DNA of 30,319 bases, taken from the NCBI GenBank assembly GCA_937910665.1, contig CALEPR010000202.1:1-30319 (forward strand), in the 5' to 3' direction. The stretch is from an uncultured Selenomonadales bacterium (GTDB lineage Bacteria; Bacillota; Negativicutes; Selenomonadales; Selenomonadaceae). The notes beneath the pieces are model-generated. The model made no database searches and was not told the DNA's origin. It saw nothing but the letters and a program-made list of their open reading frames with translations. Shown here piece after piece: positions 16,767 to 24,700 of the stretch (positions are counted from its first letter, which is position 1; every line of letters starts with the position of its first letter). Both the position numbers and the translations under genes were made by a program.

Positions 16767-17321
16767 ATGCAAGGTATTGTACTTTCTTACAGAGGGAAGA
16801 CGCCAAGAATTGCCAACGATGTTTTTATTTCGCCAACGGCATCAGTTGTCGGTGAAGTTCAAATTGGAACAGGTTCAAGCATTTGGTTCGGAGCAACTGT
16901 GCGCGGAGATTTTCAGCCGGTGAAAATCGGTGCGTTCACAAATATCCAAGACAACGCGACAATTCATGTCATGGGTGATTCGCCAACAATTATCGGAAAT
17001 TATGTCACGGTCGGTCACAACGCAATTATTCACTGCAATAAAATCGGAAACAACTGCCTTATCGGAATGGGTTCAATTATTCTCGGTTACGCAGAAATTG
17101 GCGACAACTGCATCATCGGCGCAGGAACTTTGCTGACTCAATACAAAAAAATTCCAAACAACTGTCTTGTTTTTGGAAATCCGGCAAAAATTATGCGCGC
17201 ACTTCGCGACGATGAAATTGAAGCACTCCGCGCCTCTGCCATGCACTATCACGACTGCGCGAAAGAATATGTTCAATATCTTTTCAAAAGTCAGTGGACT
17301 GAAGATTTTGAAGAAAGTTAA
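16767..17321 (+). CDS. Gamma-carbonic anhydrase-like left-handed beta-helix protein
   Basis: The 184-residue protein consists of hexapeptide repeats (for example IGTGSSIWFGATVRGD, IGNNCLIGMGSIILG, IGDNCIIGAGTLL) followed by a C-terminal helix, as in YrdA/PaaY/CaiE. Three histidines fit the trimer-interface metal site: H67, then H84 and H89 in VGHNAIIHC. The activity may be carbonic anhydrase or an acyltransferase-like function; many members are untested. AGGAGG (16750-16755) precedes the ATG. It stands alone between two non-coding stretches. Confidence 0.9.
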   Translation: MQGIVLSYRGKTPRIANDVFISPTASVVGEVQIGTGSSIWFGATVRGDFQPVKIGAFTNIQDNATIHVMGDSPTIIGNYVTVGHNAIIHCNKIGNNCLIGMGSIILGYAEIGDNCIIGAGTLLTQYKKIPNNCLVFGNPAKIMRALRDDEIEALRASAMHYHDCAKEYVQYLFKSQWTEDFEES

Positions 17322-17597
17322 TCTAAACATTTTTATAAAATTTTTTTTGGAGGAAACTTTTCAAGCAAAACTTTCTTCGCAAAAATCAGATGAAAAAAAT
17401 TTGCCAAGATTTGTCGGTAATTTCTTAGAACTTGTATTCACAACTTCTAAAATTGTTTTACAGGAAAATTTTGTTTTGCATTGTGTAGTTGTCAATCAAT
17501 GCAAATACCTACACATAACCGGGAGGTTTTCGCAAAGTGCGGGACTCCCATTTTATTTTGTTGAAAAAATTTTTTTGAAAGAAAGGCGGAAATAATT
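17322..17597. other. Intergenic stretch with possible hairpin
   Basis: About 275 bp with no convincing gene. A frame of 84 codons crosses most of it in line with the PHP start region but has no start codon with a ribosome site and reads unlike a known protein. A nested hairpin lies at 17521-17549. A palindrome-like AGAACTTGT/ACAACTTCT pair near 17415-17436 resembles, weakly, the one at the transposase end (29438-29457). Confidence 0.4.
17521..17560 (+). terminator. Possible nested hairpin terminator
   Basis: GGGAG (17521-17525) pairs with CTCCC (17545-17549), enclosing CGCA-AAG-TGCG (17531-17541), followed by ATTTTATTTT. It may end the carbonic anhydrase-like transcript or act on the PHP gene leader. 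The T-run is broken, so confidence is moderate. Confidence 0.4.
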
Positions 17598-18329
17598 TTG
17601 AAAGATATTTTAGATGTTCACACTCATACAACTGCATCAGGTCATGCCTACAATACTTTTCGCGAAGTAATTGAGATGGCGAAGTCAAAAAATTTGGAAC
17701 TTATTGGAATTGCCGATCATGCTCCGCTTATGCCGGGAACTTGCCATGATTTTTATTTCCTGAACTTCAAAAATATTCCGCGTGACGCTTACGGAATTGA
17801 TTTAGTCATGGGAGCGGAGTTGAATATTATCGACTACTCGGGCAGCACGGATTTGCCCGCACAAATTTTGAAAGGTTTGGATTACGCCGTTGCAAGTTTG
17901 CATAATCCTTGCATTGAACCCGGTTCTGTAGCTGAAAATACCGCCGCGATAATCGGCGCGATGAGAAATCCTCACGTCGTCATAATCGGTCACCCGGATA
18001 ATCCTAAATATCCTGTAGACTTTGACGCGATTGCGAAGGCGGCGAGCGAAAATAAAATTTTATTGGAAGTCAATAACAGTTCCTATAAATCTGTCGGTTA
18101 CCGCGCAGGCAGTCGCGAAAAAGCAAAGTTGATGTTGATGGCTTGCAAAAAATATGGCGCATCAGTGATTATGGGGAGCGACGCACACGTTGACATTGAT
18201 GTCGGCAATCATAAATTTTCGCAAGAAGTCATAGCTGAAAATAATTTTCCAGAAGAATTGGTCGTAAACAGCAGCAAGGAAAAATTTTTCGATTTCGTTA
18301 AGTACAGAAAAAATCTTGCGCCGAGATAA
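17598..18329 (+). CDS. PHP-domain phosphatase, YcdX-like
   Basis: The 243-residue protein has the full metal-ligand set of the YcdX group of PHP phosphatases: H8, H10 and H16 (DVHTHTTASGH), H41 (ADHAP), E74 (GAEL), H102 (SLHNP), H132 (GHPDN), and D195 with H197 (GSDAH). These ligands hold a trinuclear metal centre that hydrolyses a phosphoester; the substrate is not known from sequence. The start is TTG with AAGGCGG upstream. Length is standard. A tandem array follows. Confidence 0.92.
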   Translation: MKDILDVHTHTTASGHAYNTFREVIEMAKSKNLELIGIADHAPLMPGTCHDFYFLNFKNIPRDAYGIDLVMGAELNIIDYSGSTDLPAQILKGLDYAVASLHNPCIEPGSVAENTAAIIGAMRNPHVVIIGHPDNPKYPVDFDAIAKAASENKILLEVNNSSYKSVGYRAGSREKAKLMLMACKKYGASVIMGSDAHVDIDVGNHKFSQEVIAENNFPEELVVNSSKEKFFDFVKYRKNLAPR

Positions 18330-18624
18330 AAAAATTTTGCGGCAAAACGGCAGAAAAATTTTTTGAAAATATTTTTGAGCGACTTGGAGAAATTTTTTAA
18401 AAATATTTTTGAGCGACTTGGAAAATTTTTTTTGAGAATATTTTTGAGCGACTTGGAAAATTTTTTTGAGAATATTTTTGAGCGACTTGGAAAAATTTTT
18501 TTGAGAATATTTTTTGAGCGATTTGGAAAAATTTTTTGAGAATATTTTTGAGTGACTTGGAAAAATTTTTTGAGAATATTTTTGACAATCCTGAGACTTT
18601 TCAAAGTACAATTTTTTTTATTAC
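18330..18624. other. Array-filled gap between PHP gene and lactate permease
   Basis: The gap to the permease is nearly 390 bp. It is filled largely by the tandem array at 18365-18585, then by the promoter at 18625-18653. No gene is credible here; minus-strand open frames are Lys/Ser/Phe-rich translations of the repeat. Confidence 0.7.
18365..18585. repeat. 34-36-bp tandem repeat, six copies
   Basis: The unit is GAGAATATTTTTGAGCGACT followed by TGG and an A-run/T-run junction. Six copies carry the GAGCGACTTGG core (variants GAGCGATTTGG and GAGTGACTTGG in the last two). It has the same plan as the 36-bp array at 6406-6524. There are no spacers. Confidence 0.9.
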
Positions 18625-18653
18625 TTGCTTGAAAAATGAATTAGTCCTATAAT
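18625..18653 (+). promoter_or_regulatory. Sigma-70 promoter of the lactate permease gene
   Basis: TTGCTT (18625-18630), a 17-bp spacer and a perfect TATAAT (18648-18653). The leader would be about 60 nt. No operator is evident. Confidence 0.6.
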
Positions 18654-18718
18654 AACTGTAATTTGTAAAGCTGAGTTGACGGCTTGAAAAATTTTTTTGG
18701 GAGAGAGGATGGAAAGTT

Positions 18719-20263
18719 TTGGATACAATGTTTTTGGCAGGATTGGCTCCGATTCTCTGGCTGATTATTGCACTCAGTATTTTTAAAATGCCGGCTTGGC
18801 AGGCGTGTTCGGTGGCGTTGGTCATTTCTTTCATCATGGCGATACAATTTTTCAGGATGCCTTTTAACGATACTTTCACCGCCGCACTTGAAGGAACTGC
18901 GCTTGCTTGTTGGCCAATTTTGCATGTCATTATTGCAGCGATTTTTACTTACAACTTGTCTGTCTACACGAAAGGAATCGACACAATTAAAGAAATGCTC
19001 AACTCGGTTTCTACGGACGAGCGCGTTATTGTTTTGCTCATCGCTTGGGGATTCGGAGGATTTTTGGAATGTATGTCGGGTTTCGGAACGGCGGTTGCGA
19101 TCGGCGCGAGTATGATGGCGAGCATTGGAATAAATCCTGTTTCGGCTATCGCGGTTTGTCTGTTGGCAAATTCAGTTCCGACGGCCTACGGCTCAATCGG
19201 TTTGCCGCTGACAACTTTGGCTGAATTAACAGGTTTCGATCCTTCGCAAATTGCAACCTATGCAACAATTCAACTCGGCGCGATTATGGTTATAGTTCCT
19301 TTCTTGATCGTGATAACTTTCGGAAAATCTTTCAAGGCTTTGAGCGGAATGATTCCTCTCTGCTTAGTCGCGGGATTAGGTTTTTTCTTGCCTTCGCTCG
19401 GCGCAGCTTACTTCATGGGTTCGGGACTCGCCGGAGTAGCGGGATCAATTTTTTCTATGGGGCTGATTGTAGTTTATGCAAAAATGTTTCCTGTCAAAAA
19501 TCCTGAGTATGAAATAGAATCTGTCGAGGAAAAATCTGAAATCAGTTTCAAGAAAGGTTTCATAGCTTGGTTGCCTTTCATTTTAATTTTCTTCTTCCTG
19601 ATGATAACTTCAAAACTTTTTCCGCCGATCCATGACTTGCTCAGTCAGGTAAAAACTTCTCTGATCATTTACAGCGGCGAGGGAGCGTCCTTATTCACAT
19701 TTACTTGGATAGTCACGCCGGGAACTTTGATTTTTCTTTCGGCGATCATTTCAGGTTTTGTTCAAAAGGCGACGGTTGACGATATGCTCCATGTCTTCAT
19801 CAGAACGATAAAAACTTTGGTGCCAACTTTCATAACAATTATCACAATCATCGGCACGGCGAGAATCATGGGTTACAGCGGAATGACGACGACTATCGCA
19901 GAGGCGACGGTTGCCGCGACAGGTTTAATGTATCCTTTCATTTCTCCGCTGATTGGTTCGGTCGGATCTTTTATCACAGGTTCAGCTACTACAAGTTGCG
20001 TTTTGTTAGGAAAGTTGCAAGCTGATTCGTCGTTGGCGATTGGCGCGAGTGAAAATGTTCAGGCGTGGATGGCGGCGGCAAATGCCACAGGCGCATGCGT
20101 CGGAAAAATTATTTCTCCGCAGTCGATAGCAATCGGCGTGGCGGCTGTCGGTATTCGCGGCGGCGTAGAAAGTCAGCTGATGAAGTGGGCAGTAAAAATT
20201 TATCTGCCGTTCGTGATCTTGATGGGAATTATTGTTTACTATGGACAAAGTTTAGTCGGTTAA
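18719..20263 (+). CDS. lldP: L-lactate permease (LctP family)
   Basis: This 514-residue inner-membrane transporter has about 12-14 hydrophobic helices and the conserved LctP segments GFGGFLECMSGFGTAVAIGA, LANSVPTAYGSIGLPL, and GSATTSCVLLG with ATGACVGKIISPQSIAIG near the end. The family imports lactate, and often glycolate, with protons. The start is TTG at 18719, 9 nt after GAGAGAGG; the ATG nearby at 18709 is in another frame. It has its own promoter and is followed by a hairpin with nine T, then glycerate kinase. In a lactate-using anaerobe it would feed pyruvate and propionate pathways; that physiology is inference. Confidence 0.94.
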   Translation: MDTMFLAGLAPILWLIIALSIFKMPAWQACSVALVISFIMAIQFFRMPFNDTFTAALEGTALACWPILHVIIAAIFTYNLSVYTKGIDTIKEMLNSVSTDERVIVLLIAWGFGGFLECMSGFGTAVAIGASMMASIGINPVSAIAVCLLANSVPTAYGSIGLPLTTLAELTGFDPSQIATYATIQLGAIMVIVPFLIVITFGKSFKALSGMIPLCLVAGLGFFLPSLGAAYFMGSGLAGVAGSIFSMGLIVVYAKMFPVKNPEYEIESVEEKSEISFKKGFIAWLPFILIFFFLMITSKLFPPIHDLLSQVKTSLIIYSGEGASLFTFTWIVTPGTLIFLSAIISGFVQKATVDDMLHVFIRTIKTLVPTFITIITIIGTARIMGYSGMTTTIAEATVAATGLMYPFISPLIGSVGSFITGSATTSCVLLGKLQADSSLAIGASENVQAWMAAANATGACVGKIISPQSIAIGVAAVGIRGGVESQLMKWAVKIYLPFVILMGIIVYYGQSLVG

Positions 20264-20281
20264 TTGGATAAAAAATTTTTT

Positions 20282-20309
20282 TCTCGACCTGTGTCGGGAA
20301 TTTTTTTTT
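20282..20309 (+). terminator. Intrinsic terminator after lactate permease
   Basis: A 7-bp stem, TCTCGAC (20282-20288) with GTCGGGA (20293-20299, one G-T pair), a CTGT loop and nine T (20301-20309). It ends directly before the ribosome site of the glycerate kinase gene, so it may reduce rather than abolish readthrough. Confidence 0.75.
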
Positions 20310-20322
20310 GGAGGAGATTGTC

Positions 20323-21450
20323 ATGAAAATTATTGCGGCGTTGGACAGTTTTAAAGGAAGTTTGACAAGTTTGGAGGCGGGGAAGGCTGTCAAAGTCGGC
20401 GCGAAAAAAATTTTCCCCAACGCTGAAATAAAAATTTTTCCTCTGGCTGACGGCGGCGAAGGAACTTGCAAAACTTTGACTGAAGGATTGAACGGCGAAA
20501 TTATTTCTGTAGAAGTTACTTCTCCGCTCGGCGAAAAAATTTTTGCTGAGTTCGGAAAAATTCCTGAAAAAAAATTAGCCGTCATCGAAATGGCAAGCGC
20601 GGCAGGTTTGGAACTTGTTCCGAAAAATTTTCGCAATCCTTTGAATACTACAACTTTTGGCGTGGGAGAAATTATTTTGTCGGCGATAAAAGAAGGTTGC
20701 AGAAATTTTATAATCGGTATCGGCGGCTCGGCAACCAATGACTGCGGACTTGGAATGCTCTCCGCGCTGGGTTTTAAATTTCTCGACGCAGAGAATAATC
20801 TTTGCGGAATTTTCGGACGCGATTTAAAAAATGTCGCCGCGATTGAAACTGAAAATGTTCCTGCAGAAATTTTTGACTGCAAATTTAAAATTGCCTGCGA
20901 CGTAAAAAATCCTCTGACAGGCGAAAATGGTTGCTCGGAAATTTACGCTCCGCAAAAAGGCGCGACTCCCGAAATTGTTCGGCAGATGGACGGCTGGATT
21001 AAAAATTTTTCCGCCCTTGCCGCAAAAAAATTTCCAACAAAAAAATTTTCTGTCGAGGGCGACGGTGCGGCAGGCGGTTTAGGTTTTGCCTTCAGAACTT
21101 TTTTGAGCGGCGAACTTGTGCCGGGCGTTGATTTGATTCTGGAAACTTTGAACATCGCCGACGACTTGAAAAACGCCGACTTACTTATCACCGGCGAAGG
21201 TTCGATAGACAATCAGACTTTGCAGGGAAAAGCTCCGGCAGGCGTTGCAAAGTTGGCAAAAAAATTAAATCCGCAAATTAAAGTTGTCGCGCTCGGCGGA
21301 AGTGTTCAAGATTTCGATTCAAGTTCAAACATCGACGCAATTTTTTCAATTCTCCGTCGCCCGATAACTTTAGCCGAAGCAATGCAAAAAAATATTGCGC
21401 AGGAAAATATTTCTGCAGTAGTCGAACAGATTTTAAAATTGCTGGAATAA
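20323..21450 (+). CDS. glxK: Glycerate kinase, GlxK/GarK type
   Basis: The enzyme phosphorylates D-glycerate with ATP, in glycerate/glyoxylate use. The 375-residue protein opens with MKIIAALDSFKGSLTSLEAG, the family's N-terminal motif. It has LADGGEGT near residue 47, GIGGSATND at 132-140 and a distal GEGSIDNQTLQGKAP segment that builds the active site. The ATG at 20323 follows GGAGGAG; the frame is open a few codons further. It comes right after a terminator hairpin behind lldP, so expression may depend on readthrough or on a promoter I cannot see. A glycolate/lactate permease next to a glycerate kinase makes joint use of hydroxy acids plausible. Confidence 0.95.
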   Translation: MKIIAALDSFKGSLTSLEAGKAVKVGAKKIFPNAEIKIFPLADGGEGTCKTLTEGLNGEIISVEVTSPLGEKIFAEFGKIPEKKLAVIEMASAAGLELVPKNFRNPLNTTTFGVGEIILSAIKEGCRNFIIGIGGSATNDCGLGMLSALGFKFLDAENNLCGIFGRDLKNVAAIETENVPAEIFDCKFKIACDVKNPLTGENGCSEIYAPQKGATPEIVRQMDGWIKNFSALAAKKFPTKKFSVEGDGAAGGLGFAFRTFLSGELVPGVDLILETLNIADDLKNADLLITGEGSIDNQTLQGKAPAGVAKLAKKLNPQIKVVALGGSVQDFDSSSNIDAIFSILRRPITLAEAMQKNIAQENISAVVEQILKLLE

Positions 21451-21590
21451 ATTTTTCCGATCAAAAATTTTTTTACTCGGCAATTCAGAATAAATTTTTT
21501 TTGAAATGATTTTTGTTTTGGCGCAGGAATTTTTTTGTTTAGCGTCAAATATTTTTTTGAAATTAAATTTTTGTGAAGGAGGAGTGACTT

Positions 21591-21671
21591 ATGGCGGCTG
21601 TAGCCCAACAAAAAATTATCAACACGCAACTTAATGCAAAGATTGAAATGTATCGGAGCTATGGCAGTTAG
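21591..21671 (+). CDS. 26-codon ORF with consensus ribosome site
   Basis: GAAGGAGGAG lies 6 nt before the ATG of a 26-codon frame (begins MAAVAQQKIINTQLNAKIEM, ends YRSYGS, stop TAG). Codon use is protein-like and the ribosome site is the best near this locus. It precedes the 1857-residue NTPase by 68 bp on the same strand. It may be a genuine small protein of that locus, or the 5' end of a decayed gene; after the TAG the frame stops again after six codons. I do not recognise the sequence. Confidence 0.5.
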   Translation: MAAVAQQKIINTQLNAKIEMYRSYGS

Positions 21672-21739
21672 CGTCATTTATTCGGTGTTTAATTACATTC
21701 CGAAAAAAATTATTTTACTCGCGAGGGAGGAAATTTTTT

Positions 21740-24700
21740 ATGAACAATTTAGATTCTGAATCAATTATAAAACTGCGCGAAATTTTTAATCAGATGAAAG
21801 ATTCACGTCGACAACTCAGACCAATTTTAGCAGATATTGCATCATCAATCGACAAAGGATTTTTCATCGACGCAGGCTCGGAGGAAGTTACAAATTTACT
21901 CAGACAAATTTTAGATGCACAGGAAAAATTTTCCGAAGTCGAACAACTTAAAAAAGTTGCAAATGCAAAACGCCTCGATCAATTAGACAAAACAATTTCT
22001 TCATTGGAACAGAACAGTAAACGCGACGATGTAATTCAGACGCTGAATAAATTGGAGACAATGGAAGTTGATTCGGACGACGCAGCGATTTTGGATGCCG
22101 TGAAAAAAGTTCAACTGCAAGCCGAACACATTAGACACAAGGCAAACAAGTGGGATGTTTCACGTTTCACGAAAGAGGCAGAAAGATTTTTGTTGTTGGC
22201 TGAAGTCGTGGAAAATATTGACGACTTTTCGGCGAGCGAATTTTTGAAAGTCAGCAGCGCATTTTTAGACAATCCTTTAATCGCTATGGCATTGACAAAC
22301 AGGATTGTCCATTTCCCGCGCCCTATGGAAGTCGAGGAAGTTATTGACGACGAGGACGAGGAAAATTTGTTTGATGAAAATGATCTTCGCGACTTTGCGA
22401 AAAATTTTTCAATCGAACCGAACATTTTCAGAATCAGGGAAACGACTAAAAAATTTGACAAAGTTCAGCCGACGAAAGATTTAATTACCGTCGATGAAAA
22501 AGATTTCACGATCGAACAGGCGCAAATTAAAAAGCAACTTACTTTGAAATCTTTCAACAAAAAACTTCATGAACTTTTGGATTCGACGGATCCGCTCTCG
22601 ATGTTCAAAATTTTGATTCGCTCGCGCATCATGTTCGCAACTTATCCTAAAGGTTTGGAGCTTGAAAATCGGTTTAACAAAAAACTTTCTCCGCTCATCC
22701 CGACGCTCCTGGAAAGACTTTTCAGCTGGGGAGTTGTCGACAAAATTTCTTGGCGTGGAGCAAATTTTTATTTTCTCAACGCTTTCGGTTTTGATCTTGC
22801 CCTTCGCGCTTTCACTCGCCATCCTTCGCCGGTATCTCCGGAAGATTATTTCACGGCTATGAAAGAATCTTTGCAGCTTGCCTTGCCGATTATTGCGGAG
22901 GACGCTGTCGGAAAAAATTTCCACTTTGAATATATGAAATCTATGCCACTCGGTCGCGCAGAAATTATTTCCGACGACTCGACAGAAAATTCGCAGTTAA
23001 TTTTTTTGTTTTCGCTCCTCCTGTTGGGAAAAGATTGGGCGTACGAAATTTCAAAATTCAAAATGATTATTGAGCGCGAACTTGACACGCACGCCGAAAT
23101 TAAAGCAATTTTTCTCTTCGCATTTTCAAAAAATGATTTGGCTTGGCTGAAAATGTTCGACACGGTGAAATTTAAAAAGCTGAATTTTTTCCTCTACACT
23201 TTGGACGGACTTTTCGACAAGGAAGGAAAAAAAATTTCCTTCGACGACGCGAAAAAAATTTGCGACATTCCTAACTTGCCCGAGCCGCCAAAAAATTTTT
23301 TTCCTGAAAAAAAGTCGGCACAAAAAACTTTAAAGCAGATTGAAAATTTCAAACGCCAAGCCGACGCACTTAAAGCTAAAAAATCGAAGTTGGAGGAAAA
23401 ACTTGCCGAACTTCAAAAGTCTGCAAAAGTTGAAGAAACTCCCGACGACGACGAGGACAGCAGTCAAGAAAATTTTTTTGAAGTTGAGGAAATTTCTGAA
23501 GTTGAGGACGAGGAAAAATTTTTTTCGGTAGAGGAAGAAAATTTTGAAGTCGAAGAAGAAAATTTCGACGTTGAGGAAGAAAATTTTTCCGACGATGAAA
23601 CAATTTCTGAAACTGAAATCGAAGTCGAGGAATTTCAAAAACCAACTCCGCAACCGGGAAAAAATTTTGTCGCCGTCATTGAGGAAAAAAATTCCGACGC
23701 TGAAGTTGTCAAAGTTGACGGCTTGAGCAATATTACAAATCTTTTCAAAGTCGGTGCGCTCGGTCGTGCGATGCTTGGACTTCATGCCTTGACAAATTTT
23801 ATTTCGCAGACTGAACCTGAGGCGGAGAATTGGGCAGAATATTTGTCGCGTGAAGTTGGTTTTATTCTTGACGACCCGATGACTTTGCAAAATCTGAATA
23901 ACTTCGACACCTTCAGCTTTTGGACAGGCGAAATTGAAATTCCCAACGCAAATGTCGGAAACAGTTTCGACTACTTGAACTTGGCGGCGATGATTAAAAA
24001 TTTCTATGCGCCGCAAAATCCTGCCAGTTATCAAATTCAAAAATCTTGGAATCAGATTAACGAAGATAAATCTAACTTTGCGCTGAAAAGTCTTCCTGCC
24101 GCGAAAAATTTAATCAGCATTTTCTACAACTTCACGGACAAGACTCGCCGCGCTTTTGCCGACTGTCTTTTCAATGCGGAGGACGACGGCGAGGACAAAT
24201 TTAATGCGGCAAAGATGAAGTTGAAAAATATTGAGATTATTGTTGAAAATCTTCTTCACAGCGAAGTAGGTCACCCTCACGTTAAAGATTTGATTCAGCA
24301 AATTTTTACTTTCAACGGCTTTGTCAGAAAATATCTCAGCGTCGAAAAATTTCAGTCGGAGGAAATTTTAAATTTCTGTCGGCAATTTGAAAAAGTTGAT
24401 CTTGAAAAAATTTTCGCTAACAGAAACGCAACTTTTGACGAAAATATTTTTTCTGAAAATAAAATTGGCGACTTTCTCGACGACGTTTGGGACAAGCCGA
24501 ACATTCATCTCAGTCGCGGAGGAAACGATCCTTTCAAAGGACCGAAACGCAAAAAAGTTACTTCCGTTCTCAAGCAAGTTTTTTTTGCGTTGTTCAATTA
24601 CATTTACGCAGAAAAAAATCTTGAAGTTACTTCAAAATCTTTCGGACAAGCTGCGCCTGTTTCAAAAGCGCAGGAAATTCTTGCGGACTTGAAAAAACAA

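Noticed and set aside
17415..17436. Similarity of a TTAGAACTTGTA stretch to the insertion-sequence end at 29435-29446
   Set aside because: Only about 12 bp match, with no flanking insertion-sequence remnant, so chance in AT-rich DNA is likely.
17340..17595. 84-codon plus-strand frame before the PHP gene
   Set aside because: It has no start codon with a ribosome site, crosses a hairpin and does not read like a known protein.
18162..18611. Minus-strand frames with repeated KSLKNI-like motifs
   Set aside because: They are translations of the 34-36-bp array, run antisense into the PHP gene and lack ribosome sites.
23330..24040. Long minus-strand open frame antisense to the giant NTPase
   Set aside because: It is the mirror of a Lys/Glu-rich coding stretch and gives Phe-rich low-complexity protein.
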